Assembly (NCBI GenBank): GCA_900323505.1
Contig: OOIN01000037.1
Coordinates: 372,001 to 436,000 of the forward strand
DNA length: 64,000 bases
Source of the DNA: Ustilago trichophora
Taxonomy: Eukaryota > Basidiomycota > Ustilaginomycetes > Ustilaginales > Ustilaginaceae
Direction of reading: 5' to 3'
Every line of letters starts with the position of its first letter. Within the stretch, counting starts at the first letter, position 1. Both the position numbers and the translations under genes were made by a program. Shown piece by piece: positions 13,426 through 24,208 of this stretch. The notes under the pieces are model-generated. The model ran no database searches. It had not been told where the DNA came from and worked only from the letters and a program-made list of their open reading frames with translations.

Positions 13426-14711
13426 AAACATGACAAAGCAAGCAAGGTATAGCTCATCTGTAACTAGTAAAGACACAATTGACTGGTTTATTTGATATTG
13501 TTAGTGATGTGTGTGTAAGCAAGGTGAGGATGGTGAGCAGAGTGCAAGCTAGAGCGGCGTGGAGAAGTGGGGACGTGTCAAGCTACAGGTAGGGGAACTG
13601 AACAATATTGGAAAGCGAACCGTCCCATGAATCTCATCAAGATGTGATGGATCTGCTTGTTGCAGTATTTGAAATTGTGTGTTGTCTGATTGGGGTTTCG
13701 GATGTTATGGGAAACTTCTGTAAGATTGGAAGCAAGCAGTATGTGTTAAGATGTTTGGGCGAGGATGAGGAGGTGGGAATTTTAGGTCTTAAGGGACATG
13801 ATGATTGGTTGAGGGGTGAAACATGTGAGGTGTTGTAGCGTTCCTGCATTGGCACGTTGTCGCTGATCCGACAGCCGTGATACATGGTTTTGTGTAATTT
13901 TCATTGAGAGAGAGAGAGGATGTGATGGCGAGAGAGGGAGATGTTCGGATACGATGGTGGCTCAATCAAAATTCGTATACGGCGGTTTGTAGTCAACAGC
14001 GGAATATGCGGATGCTCTCTCTTGTTTGTGTGGCAAAAATTTGTTGTCTAGACCCTCTCTTGTTTGAAGCTCGGCTAAGAGGTTAGTGTATGTCGAGACG
14101 AGATGCAGGAATTCGATCAATGTATTTAATACGTCTTTTGGTGAGGGGAGAATTATGAGGGGGGTTAGCTCTTCATTGCAACACAAATGCGATTGCTCTC
14201 GATGAAAGATTTCACAAAATGAAAAGAGAGGTGTAATGTGATACTACTTGAGTGTTCAAAGTGCGGTGCGGTTCTGCCGAAGATATCGGAAGGCTTTTGA
14301 GGATCAAGCCGAAAGGACAGACCAAGCGCGGTCAAAACGACAACGACAACGACAACGACGGCAACTTGGACGGTCAAGACAAAGAGAGATGCGAGTCAGA
14401 AGAGTGAAAAAGTGGCCGCTCACTTAGTAGTTGTGATTGGTGTGTGTGTGTGTGAGAGAGGAGAAAGAGAGCGCTCTCGTGACCCGCAACTTTGAAGGCA
14501 GAGGCAGAATTTCAGAGTCATCCACAGATAGGAAAGAAAAAGAAAAGGCAAAATGCGGCGGCGCCATTCGTCTCTTGTTGGTTGTTTTTCTTGCTGTTTT
14601 GGGATTGGCTGCAGCCACGCTGTTTGAGAGAAGTCAGCTCGGTTGTGAGAGTCACACTTCGCCTAACACCACTTCCGCTGTATGGTTTTGTACACCACAC
14701 CGAACCTTAGC

Positions 14712-14754
<43 letters not shown>

Positions 14755-15988
14755 AGAATGGCTGAATGGCTGGCTGGTTGGCTGCAATCTGCATGATGCT
14801 TGGAGAGATTCTGGAGAGTATTTCAGGGTGATGATGCGCGCTCCACTGAGCTCGGTCCATCCGCATCAGTCTCTGGGGTGGCGATCTGCGCATTACTGCC
14901 TCTCTCTCTCTCTCTCTCTGTCTTTTGGTTGTCAAAGGGAAATAACTCGAGAGTCAATTGTGACTTGACCGTTGCAATTTTTCAATTCGCGGTACGCTTT
15001 GGTTGTATTCGACACTACTGTACAGTACTTACTGCTACTCTACTCTACTTACACTGTGCTTTGTTGCACTTGCCGCCGCCGCTGCCTTCTTTGAACCTTG
15101 TTCTCTTCATCACACACATCCGCCTTTCCATCCTCTCTCCATCCTTTCATCGTCATCACTCACTCACTCACTCACTCACCATCCTTCTGATCCTTTACCT
15201 TGCCACCACAACCACAATCCTCCTTCACCAGCTCTAGCCAGCTGCTATATAGCGTTGACAGAATCACCCAGCGTCGATCCAAACACTCGGTGTTGCCCGC
15301 TTTCACTGCAATTGCGGTTCCTACATTCACTCCCTCCCGCACTTGTCATTGTGGCGTTGCTTGTTCGGTCCGGTATTCTTCCGAAATGAACCACTGCTGA
15401 TTGTCTTTGCGCTCGACTTGACACCTTGGCGACAACATTTACTACTCTGCATCCAACAACACCACCAATCCCACCCTTTAATCGCCAAAATAAAAAAAAA
15501 AATAAAAAAGATACAAGCTACCCTTGCCCCTCCTCCCCCGATCGATTCCATCTCTCAAAGCATCAACCCTCCTCGTCCTTCTCGACAACCATCACCCCCC
15601 CTCGCCTTCATCTGCGCTCTTCAAATCTCATCCGACTTTTTGCGCATATCAATTGCCGAACATCTCATCTCATCTCGTCAATCAACTAAAGCTCGGACCA
15701 CCTTCTAATCTCCCGCGTCTTCCGATTTGCACTCCGTTTTGCAATCGCTTTCGCTTGCACATCGCTCAGCCAACTCATACCCTTGGCTCATTCCCACGAT
15801 CAGTGACAACCTGCACAACCACAGCACGTGTACTCTCGGCACCGTCCATTTCACTTGCTAGCCCCTCTTCCTTCATCTCATATCTCTCAACTCGTCCTCG
15901 GTGGGCGACCGAAACGTGCGCTGCAACCCCGCGCCTTGCTGCTTAGTGTCCAGCCAATCTCTGCCAACAAACTCGATTTCACACAATC
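13426..15988. other. Intergenic region between TOM1 and the phosphodiesterase
   Basis: The first kilobase is AT-richer, carries no coding signal in any frame, and looks like 3' UTR and spacer. I looked here specifically for HECT-domain exons and found none. From about 14700 onward the plus strand is pyrimidine-rich, with long CT runs, and becomes a C-rich leader for the phosphodiesterase. A TACTGTACAGTACT palindrome lies at 15016-15029. Confidence 0.6.
14712..14751. repeat. CT microsatellite
   Basis: This is an almost perfect (TC)n run of about 40 bp, with a second shorter run at 14900-14919. Similar CT runs lie upstream of the cyclin (50089-50114) and of the SNT2-like gene (near 60431). They are plausibly promoter or leader pyrimidine tracts, though simple slippage repeats are an equal possibility. 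Confidence 0.9.
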
Positions 15989-17008
15989 ATGCCTGCATCC
16001 TCTTCTTCCTCTACTTCTAGGCATGAGCCCCAGTCTTCCTCCTCTGCCCTTCGTCCACCAGCTTCGTCCTCCTCTCAGCTTCAACCCTCCGGTCCCGCTG
16101 CTGCCACCACCACCGGTAGCGGTAGCGGTAGCAGAAGCAGCAGTCGCAACGCACAACGCAGAAGCTCCGTCTGTTCCGATCAGTCCTTCTACTCGGCCAA
16201 CGACTATCGCAGGCGCAAACAGCCTCGCGTCGCCTTGCATCCTGACGATGAACCCGCCTCATTCAGCTTTGTCTGCCTCGGTACGGGTGGAGGTCCGCTC
16301 GAAGGCGACTGCTCCTGCTACTTGCTCAAACCAGCTGATGCCGATTGGCAAGATGGTTCCATTGTCGTCGAAGGCGGCTCATGGCTAGGTGCGCTCACCG
16401 ACGTTCTCGAGCAACATGGCCCCGACTCGGCTTTCCACGATTTCGATTTCCCCTCCACCACCCCTTCCGCCTACTTGCGTGCTGGTCTCATGGCTTCCTT
16501 TTCGCGCGCCTTCTTGATATCTCACGCCCATCTCGATCATATCCTTGGCCTCGTTCTCGGTTCGGCGTCTCTACCAGGCAAAAGGGCCGTCTTTGGTCTC
16601 AAGCCTACCCTCGAAAACATTCTCGACATGTTCAACGGAAAGATCTGGCCCAAGCTAGCCTCGTGGAAGGAAGACGAACCGCATACAATGTATCACATGC
16701 GCAGCCTCGACAACATGCGTCCCTTTTCAGTTAGCGACACGCTCAGCGTCCTCCCTTTCGCCCTTTCGCACGGTCTCAACCCATCAGAACCACCCGCGCC
16801 ACCTACACCCACCTATGCCCCTGCACAGCTCAATCACAACTACTTTAGCAAGCGCATGTCGCTGCCCATCAGCACCCAGATGGCTTCCTTCCAGCTGTCA
16901 CGCAGCGCAGACGACCGAATGCGTACGCTCGAGAGCATCTCGCAAGGCGGTGAATCCAACATGGCAGCGCTTCGTCGGCCTTCATTTAACAGCAGTCCCT
17001 TCTTTGCG

Positions 17009-17054
<46 letters not shown>

Positions 17055-18328
17055 GAGCGTCCAATGGCTCCCTGACTCCACTTGATGCATCATCGCTCAA
17101 ACCTGGCGAGCCAGTATCTCCGAGAGCCTCTCCCGCAGCTACAGCTGGAACCACCTCCACCTCTTCGTCTACAGGCTCCTTGTCTTCTGTGGCTATGCTG
17201 CCTTCTACCAGCGTTGGACCGGGCATTCCGACTCGCAACACTTCGACTACTGGCGATGCACAGTCGAACCAGCAACCTACCAACAAGCAGCCTGAACGAC
17301 CGCTCAAGGCGAGAAGACCACGAACAGCCCAAGGTTCCGAAAGACGATCTTCGCCTCCCTCCGCTTGGTGTCCTCCCGCCTTGTCCACCGGCTCTGGCGT
17401 TGGGGCAGGTGCAGGGGCAGGGGCAGCCACTGCTGCGGCTCCCTCTGCGACAAGGCAACCACCTCGACGTGTCTCGATCGACCGCTCGCCTCCTTCGCTC
17501 GACTCGACCGCTTTCTTCATCACGCACAAGGGTCACGACAAGGATGTGCTCTTCTTTGGAGATGTCGAGCCGGACTGCGTCTCAAAGAGTCCACGCAATC
17601 GACAGGTGTGGAGTCATGCTGCCGAGCGGTTTGCAGAGGGCAAACTGAATGCCATCTTTTTGGAGTGCAGTTATCCAAAGCATCATCCGACCGAGTTCCT
17701 GTATGGACACTTGTCGGTCGAGCATCTGTTTGACGAGCTGCGCGTCTTGGCACAGATGGTCAAGAGGTATCGTGAGAAGATGCGACGTCCTTCCAACGCC
17801 AGTAGTCGAAGTACTGGTCATAGTGGCCAGAGTGGGGCTGCCAACTCTGCTTCTGTTGTCAATGCCAAGTCGAACGGAGATGTGAGGTATGCACATCCTC
17901 ATCTGGCGCCTTCACCGCTGGGGACTGCAGCGGTGTCTAGCCACGATGCGCAGGAGTACGCCGGTGACAAGTACGATAGTGGTACGGGGGGTAATGTTTA
18001 CGATGGCGATTCGGAGTTACGTGGTCAACTTGCGGGGTTGGGGGTGATTGTGATTCATGTCAAACCGGCGCTTTTCCCAACTTTTGTACAGGAGTCGGTG
18101 GTAGAGGCGTTATCGCCGCGAAGTCGTACTTCTTCGTCTAGTTCAAGTGTCGAAGTTGCCGCACATGGTGATGATGAAGACGATGGGGAAGAGAGGAGGG
18201 TAGAGCCTAGATTGGATCATAGGACTGCAACGCAAAAGATCCTGGACGAGTTGAATCAGGAAGAACAAATCGCTGGGTTGGGGGTACGATTTGTCATGGC
18301 TGAAAAGGGGATGCGGATCGAGTGTTAG
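15989..18328 (+). CDS. PDE1: Class II (low-affinity) cAMP phosphodiesterase
   Basis: This 779-residue protein hydrolyses cyclic AMP to 5'-AMP and so would damp PKA signalling. The family signature is present as HAHLDHILGLVLGSA from residue 179, whose His and Asp residues bind the catalytic metals. Further family blocks are CLGTGGGPLEGDCSCYLL near residue 95, FITHKGHDKDVLFFGD after residue 510, IFLECSYPKHHPTEFLYGHL, and the late IVIHVKPALFPT. A disordered insert of roughly 240 residues splits the fold and includes a poly-Asn run. Yeast Pde1 is much shorter (about 370 residues), so the Ser-rich head and the insert are additions. The start ATG at 15989 follows a C-rich leader. The gene converges with the OPT transporter. 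The assignment is secure. Confidence 0.93.
17009..17054 (+). repeat. AAC trinucleotide run in the phosphodiesterase gene
   Basis: About 15 tandem AAC codons encode poly-Asn at roughly residues 341-356, inside the disordered insert. Such runs vary in length between strains by slippage. The frame stays open through the run. Confidence 0.9.
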
Positions 18329-18761
18329 CGGTGGGGTTCACATGGGATGTTTTGTTTGTAAAACCATTTAGAGTAACAGTAACAGTAACGCGAGGGTGTA
18401 ATTTGCAAAGATTGTAGTGGATTACGAGGTCAAGTTGTGAGGGTTTTCTTCAAGGAAGGGTAGGTATTGAATCAAAGTTTGTATGGAAGGATAGGATTGG
18501 ATTTGTGCGATGTGTATAGTGAAGGAAGGAATCTCTTTCAAGAGGAAAACAGAAAGCGAAAGTTATAAGCATGACCACCCTCAACACAAACCTCTAACCC
18601 CGCTTCCTCCATCACCACCTTCAACTCACAAACGAACACTTCATCCAGCATAGAAAACCGCACAAAAGCAAACTCTGAAAGAATTACATTCTGCAAGGGT
18701 AAAACCTACAACACAGATCGACAAAGAACCAAAGAGAAAAGAGAAAAGTGCGCATGTCTGA
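18329..18761. other. Convergent 3' intergenic region
   Basis: This is 433 bp between the stops of the phosphodiesterase (plus) and the OPT transporter (minus). It should hold both 3' UTRs and terminators. I see no open frame worth calling and no defined terminator structure. Confidence 0.6.
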
Positions 18762-21700
18762 TCAATAATGCGGGGTATGACCAAACCCACCAACCGGCGT
18801 CTTTTTCAAACTGTACCCAGCCCAATCATAAGTCTTGCTAGCGACGTCGTTACCCCACCAATTCAGCTGGAGGCTTCCATTTTTGGGTAGCAAGAGTGCG
18901 AAGAACACGACGATCGTCGAGATGATCGTTCCACTATCCAATGCAGCCGCAAGGACGAAATTGTACTTGCTCCACCATCGGAAGTTGTACTTTCGGACGA
19001 GATACTGGAAGATGAATCCGACGGTGAACCAGGCCGAATAGTTGATACCGGATGCAGGAGGGATGTACGAGACTCCTGCGAAGATGACTGGCCACGAGAT
19101 GTATCGGATCCACGATCGGGGGAATCGCCGGGCGAGAAGCCAGAATGGGATAGGGATCAGCGCGCCGAATAGCATAGCCCAGTACATGGGTCGATAGATG
19201 GAATCGGATCCAAACATTCGTGCCGGTCCAATGGCTCCCCATACCAAAGATGCAGTGTAGAACACCGAGATATGCGGGCAGGTAAACGAGTCGGGTTGGG
19301 TGGGAGAACAAAGACCGTCGATGTTGGAAAACATCCATGTCTTTACACCGAGTTGGACGAAACACGCCACTACCACGCCGGTCAATTGCGCAATGAAGGT
19401 GAGACGCGGTGGGATCTTCATATAGTGTCCCAGTTTGAGGTCTTGAACGAATTGGAGGCCACCAATGAGGCCCTGGAGGGCAAACGCTTTGAAAATCATG
19501 TTGGGAAGAGGTTTGCCAGGAAGCATGTATCCGACAATGAGTTCTCCAATGAGGTTGGTGCCAATGGCTTGACCCGTCATGGCATACACAAAACCTGTTG
19601 GCAAGATGTAAATCGCAGGAATCAAGATGGAAATGATCAAACCCCAGATAGGCAGACCAGTGTCGTACACTTCCACCATGACCACACCAAACACGAGGGC
19701 GATGAGGAATACACATGCATACCACCAGTCGGGAGTCTCGGGATAGTGACGCATGAACTTGGCATGTACATCGTCTTCCTCGGTCCTGATCCTCTGCAAG
19801 CCCTTCTTGAGCGCTTTTCCATGGTATAGCGCTGTGTGGGTCAACACCGAGGTCAACATGGCAAACCCGGTCGTGTAAACCAACGACAAAGTAGTCGAGA
19901 GGTAGAGCGGCGAATACGCCTCGTAGGCATCCTTGTCCAGATCGCTTCCGTTGGGAATGACGCGGCTGATGTTGTAGGGTCTTCCAAAACGATCCCAACT
20001 GGCAGAGCTGTTGAAGGGGAGATACGACTGGTACCAGACATTCTTGAAGTACATGATGGGGGCAACGATCCAAAAGAAGCCGACAAAACCGGCAAAGATG
20101 TTGCACTCGGCCCACCAGGGCGTGACGAGGGGCGATCCGATAAAGATGATCTGGGTCCAGTCGAACGTCAACACGCTCAAACCGAGACCGCGGACAGTGC
20201 CAAAGACAATGTTGACGGGGATGTTGTTAGGCCAGATCCAGCAGACCCAGTTGAAGAAGCTGAGTGCGGTGAAGAGGTATCCTGGGACGAAATAGAAGAA
20301 GAAGGCGGCAATCGAGACGACGGTGAAGAAGCGGAATCGGGTCATGCTTCCATCGGTACCGTCTTCTTCCGCATGGAGCGTGTTGAGGATGGTGGCCGAG
20401 ACCAAGTTCTGAGGCCAGATCATGGACGCGGGCCAGACGAGGAACCTCCTGCACATACCTGCGAGACCAAAACCGATGGTCTGGGCACTGAGTACGAAGA
20501 GGATGTCGAATCCAATCGGCCTCGGCTCGCCATAGTATCTGGGCGAATCCTGAACGATGATGACGTTGAACGAGTAGGCGGTAACGATGGCGATGCTGGC
20601 CATGATAGCGGTGAGCGCGTGCTCCTTGATGTTGTAGATACCGGGGTTGAGCGAGAATTCTGCACCTCCCAGCCAGCGTGGCAGCGTCCAAACTCGAATA
20701 GGCATGATGGCAGCCAGGAGCTTTCCAATGGGGTAGGCAACAAGCAAGACAATGGTGCTAGTGAAGGTGGGCGCGGGGTATCGAAGCGAGAAAAACATGT
20801 TTGCGCCAGCCGCCACAATGGTGAGCAAGAAGGAAATGAACCACATTCTTAGAGTGTTGACGGGCATCTCGGTGTCGTCAATGTTGGATACCGAGGCACG
20901 CACTTCGGGGTAGGGTGAATCTTCCTCCATCTCCATTTCGAGTTCGACCATGCGCACGCCGCGCGAGCCGACTTCAGCACTCTCAAGAGCCGGGTGGACG
21001 AGTCCGTGGCCTTGACCGAGATCGTTAAAGTTGACCATGTGGAACTCGTCCTTGTAGGCGTCTTCGTAGGTGTAGTCGCCTGGGTCGAGCGGATACTTGA
21101 CTTCGTCGCTTTCCGGGCTGCGACGCAGTTCGGGGAGAGAAGATGAGAAAGCATCGATCTGGGCGCTTTGACGCTTGCCCTGTGCGGGGATGGGCTGGTC
21201 GAGCGAGATTCCACCGCTGGCGGTGGTGCCAATGTCGCGAGCACCGTGCGGGAGGGCAGCGCGCATATCCGAGTTGCCGCTTCGGCTGGCGGGGAGCGAG
21301 TCGACCTCGGGAAGAGCTTCCATGGAAGGGAAGGCGGCATAGGAGCGAGCGTGGTTGAGTGGCTGACCGGCGGGATCGCGAGTGAAGGTGCTAGTCGAAT
21401 CGTAGGAGCGATTGTCGGTGGAAGCGCGGGGTTTGAGCGACTGGGAGAGATCTGTTGGCAAAGCAGAGCGATGTTGAGCGCCATTGAGGTCATTCATGGT
21501 GAGCTCTGAGGCGGGTGACGCCCTGGGGTCGGCATCGTGTTGCAAGTCGCGCACTTGGGAATGCAAGGGCGCATCTGCTTGTGCGGCAGCCAAGTTCTGC
21601 GCCGAGACATCGACGAGACGACCCTGGGAATCATAGACAGCGCCTGTGGCTTGGTCAAAGTAGTAGGTCTCGTTCTCGTCAGCTGCGGGGGCAGGAGCTG

Positions 21701-22064
21701 CAGCATCAGCATCAGCATCAGCATCAGCATGAGCATGCTGTTGTGCTGAGTAATGCTGCTGGCGGTTCTGGATGTCTATTGAGGGATCAAGGGGGTTGTG
21801 CTGAAGCTCTGGGGCGGGTCCAAGATCAGGAGGAACGAAAGCAAAGACATCGCCATCGTCGTCAGACTCGTAGTCATCCTCATCCCATTCCTCTTCAATG
21901 TAGGTGTCGTGCTGGTGTGGGATGTAGGCGCCTTGGCCTTGTGTGGGAGGTCTGCCGGAAGCAGTGCCACCGCGTGTGCCAGGACGACCGGTAGTTGGCC
22001 TGCCGGTCATGGGGCGACCGGTGGTGGGACGGCCTGTGGTTGGTCTAGCCGATGGTGGATTCAT
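18762..22064 (-). CDS. OPT-family oligopeptide transporter
   Basis: This predicted 1100-residue plasma-membrane transporter takes up small peptides, probably with protons. The start chosen is the ATG at 22064 (MNPPSARPTTGRP); the frame stays open upstream only through non-ATG codons. Residues 1 to about 400 are a hydrophilic tail with four TTGRP-like tandem repeats, an Ala-Asp run and acidic patches. The family entry motif YPEVRASVSNIDDTEMPVNT then precedes about 14-16 hydrophobic segments. The OPT hallmark NPGIYNIKEH lies near residue 469, followed by PRYYG. The tail is unusually long for the family. The gene converges with the phosphodiesterase and has a 2.1-kb upstream region. The exact substrate cannot be read from the sequence; some OPT members carry glutathione or metal chelates. 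Confidence 0.9.
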   Translation of the reverse strand: MNPPSARPTTGRPTTGRPMTGRPTTGRPGTRGGTASGRPPTQGQGAYIPHQHDTYIEEEWDEDDYESDDDGDVFAFVPPDLGPAPELQHNPLDPSIDIQNRQQHYSAQQHAHADADADADAAAPAPAADENETYYFDQATGAVYDSQGRLVDVSAQNLAAAQADAPLHSQVRDLQHDADPRASPASELTMNDLNGAQHRSALPTDLSQSLKPRASTDNRSYDSTSTFTRDPAGQPLNHARSYAAFPSMEALPEVDSLPASRSGNSDMRAALPHGARDIGTTASGGISLDQPIPAQGKRQSAQIDAFSSSLPELRRSPESDEVKYPLDPGDYTYEDAYKDEFHMVNFNDLGQGHGLVHPALESAEVGSRGVRMVELEMEMEEDSPYPEVRASVSNIDDTEMPVNTLRMWFISFLLTIVAAGANMFFSLRYPAPTFTSTIVLLVAYPIGKLLAAIMPIRVWTLPRWLGGAEFSLNPGIYNIKEHALTAIMASIAIVTAYSFNVIIVQDSPRYYGEPRPIGFDILFVLSAQTIGFGLAGMCRRFLVWPASMIWPQNLVSATILNTLHAEEDGTDGSMTRFRFFTVVSIAAFFFYFVPGYLFTALSFFNWVCWIWPNNIPVNIVFGTVRGLGLSVLTFDWTQIIFIGSPLVTPWWAECNIFAGFVGFFWIVAPIMYFKNVWYQSYLPFNSSASWDRFGRPYNISRVIPNGSDLDKDAYEAYSPLYLSTTLSLVYTTGFAMLTSVLTHTALYHGKALKKGLQRIRTEEDDVHAKFMRHYPETPDWWYACVFLIALVFGVVMVEVYDTGLPIWGLIISILIPAIYILPTGFVYAMTGQAIGTNLIGELIVGYMLPGKPLPNMIFKAFALQGLIGGLQFVQDLKLGHYMKIPPRLTFIAQLTGVVVACFVQLGVKTWMFSNIDGLCSPTQPDSFTCPHISVFYTASLVWGAIGPARMFGSDSIYRPMYWAMLFGALIPIPFWLLARRFPRSWIRYISWPVIFAGVSYIPPASGINYSAWFTVGFIFQYLVRKYNFRWWSKYNFVLAAALDSGTIISTIVVFFALLLPKNGSLQLNWWGNDVASKTYDWAGYSLKKTPVGGFGHTPHY
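21702..21730 (-). repeat. Hexanucleotide repeat in the OPT gene (Ala-Asp run)
   Basis: Tandem CATCAG units on the plus strand encode an alternating Ala-Asp tract in the hydrophilic N-terminal tail of the transporter. The frame stays open through it. Confidence 0.85.
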
Positions 22065-22663
22065 TTGGTGTGTTTGTTGTTGGCGGGTGTAAGCCACGCA
22101 GAGGCTTGGTTGTAGCCTGATTGCTGTTGTTGTTGTTGTGTGAACTAGATGGAGCAATGTTGGTGAATGAAGGTGGGTTGCAGGTGCAGGCAGGAATTCC
22201 AGAATGGGGGTTGGAGATGAGCTTGGTGGATGATGATAAAGACGGTGCTGTGATGATGGAAGGTTGATAGGATGGGCAGGTCAGTGTATGCGAAAGAGGC
22301 AGATGAAGGGTGGCGAATTGAATGAAACGAAACCAGTCGGAAAGAAAGGGAGTGATAGCTGATGCGGTATTGGCACTCAAAAGGCGATGGACGGTATGCT
22401 GATGGTTCAACGAGGATGCCGAGCAAGAGAGATGTGCGGTGAAGGATTGAAAGGGAACGGAATGAAGATGAAGGGTGAAGATGAGAAAGGTGACAACCGG
22501 AAGGGCGAGACAGAGAGAGAGAGCGGAGGGCGTTTGACAGGAGAGGTATGAAAAAAAAAAAGAAAAAGAAAAAGAAAAAGAAGGGGCACGAGGCAGCCTT
22601 GTACACACTTTTTAGCAGCAGCAGCAACCATGAAACAGCACACTCAGCACACAATCAAGTGTC

Positions 22664-22689
22664 ACAGTACAGTACAGTACAGTACAGTA
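22664..22689. repeat. ACAGT pentanucleotide tandem repeat
   Basis: Five tandem ACAGT units create overlapping GTACAGTAC palindromes. The same core recurs at 23206-23224, 23527-23560 and in other intergenic regions of the window. Confidence 0.9.
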
Positions 22690-22884
22690 GAGTATTGAGT
22701 GACAGGGACTCGGGGTATGTCGCTGTTTGACACTCGCACATGCACTGTACCACTGTGTCACAACTGTGTCACTGTACTGTATCAGGGTGGAGAAATTTGA
22801 GTTGAATCTGAGCTTGACAACCACAACAGAACATGTGCATTTCAATTTCAACACCACAAAGATGTGTCGGGTTAGCCGAGTTCT

Positions 22885-22927
22885 GTAAAGGAGCCGCTTG
22901 TTGGTTTTGCGGCTCCCTAAACTTTAC
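22885..22927. other. Inverted repeat / hairpin
   Basis: GGAGCCGC (22890-22897) and GCGGCTCC (22909-22916) form a perfect 8-bp stem with an 11-base loop. An outer GTAAAG/CTTTAC pair partly extends it. It lies far upstream of the OPT gene; its function is unknown. Confidence 0.6.
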
Positions 22928-23526
22928 TTTTCTTTTTCTTTTTATCGGAAGCTCAGGTGTGACGGAGAAAAAAGTCTCATCTGAGGCACGAAAGCGTGGT
23001 TAGAAAAAAAAAAAAAAAAAAAGAGGGGCATCTTAATTTAGGCGGGTCCAAGTGCCTGATCTAGCTTCACTAACGTAGCCATCCTTTTCTTTTGCGAGAT
23101 CCTGCATCTACCGCTACTACTGTAGGACACCGCACACTGCACACTGCTGCACAATTGAGAGCGAGGCGGCGCTTAACTCTTGGTCTCAGCTTAGTTACGT
23201 CTCGTATACTGTACAGTACAGTACGCGTGTCATGTGTGTGGCCAACGAGGCTTCTACCTTGTCGAGACACGGCATGCTACACGGGACATTAAGCAATGTC
23301 CATATGCCGGGCCAATCTTTGCCTCCCCACACTTGACTGCTGTTCTTGCCATAACGAGGCTTCTTCCAACGGGAACACTCTGGCCCGAATCACGAATCCT
23401 TTGCACCTTCTCCATCATCAAACCCCTTCTCATTGCACCCAATCAGCAAGGAGCACACTTGGGCCAAGTCGAAAGCCAACGAGGATCGAGTAAATCGAGC
23501 TGCCGCAAGGGGCGTGTGTGTTTGCT

Positions 23527-23560
23527 ATACAGTACAGTACAGTACTGTACTGTACTGTAC
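23527..23560. repeat. Long perfect palindrome built from TACAG/CTGTA units
   Basis: Three TACAG-type units run into three CTGTA-type units around a central AGTACT, so about 32 bp reads identically on both strands. It could extrude as a cruciform or bind a dimeric protein. It lies between the OPT and PP4R1-like genes. Confidence 0.85.
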
Positions 23561-24208
23561 AATAGATTGCCGCCCTTTTCTTGACTTGTCAAATCAGATG
23601 TGCCAGATGGACAGTCGGAGAATCAAAATTTCCACCGGGACCCAACTACATCACATGCAAGGAGTCCAGTCCAATTTCAAGCATGATTTCTCCTTCTTTT
23701 TCCTTTTTTTCCTTCAGCCGAAACGCCCATTTTTTCCCCCTTTTTTCTTCCTCCTCTCTCGACATAGTCGCCCATCTAGAGATACTGCACAGTAGCGTCC
23801 TTTCGTCGGCTTCACCTGAGAAATCCCAGCGTAGAGATTCGCATAAACCAGCGCCTTGACATGCACCCGCTCTTCTTGGTTGCATGTGCCTGTCCAGAAA
23901 TTCACACAGACCTCTTGTTCACCACTCCACCGACGTTTCCTACCTTCTGCACATGTGGGCTTCTTGTACCTGATCCAGATGCAGTACGCCAAATCAGGAG
24001 GTCAATGCCAAAACAGCTAGGCCCAAGCTTACCAACACTCGTCACCACACTCTTCCTTACTCAACAGTCATGAAGCTTTCAACTTCAATACATGAGAATG
24101 ATTGCCACTGTCCCCGCGACATATTATCAAGAAAGCTACAATACATCATCACGACATACTGCTAAAACACAAACAGATCTTGTCGACACCTTAGCTCTAC
24201 ACTTGCTT

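Larger units (their letters stand above)
22065..24208. promoter_or_regulatory. Upstream region of the OPT gene with palindromic repeats
   Basis: This 2.1-kb region lies upstream of the OPT transporter (minus) and downstream of the PP4R1-like gene (minus). It holds A-rich tracts, a pentanucleotide ACAGT repeat, several TACTGTAC-type palindromes (22664, 23206 and 23527) and a hairpin at 22885-22927. Small frames here show no family resemblance. No gene is called. Confidence 0.55.

Noticed and set aside
13426..15988. Possible HECT-domain exons downstream of TOM1
   Set aside because: I searched the six frames for the HECT end (a Cys in a TCFNQL-type context and the LPEY/LRERL block) and saw nothing similar; the region is low-complexity and AT-richer.
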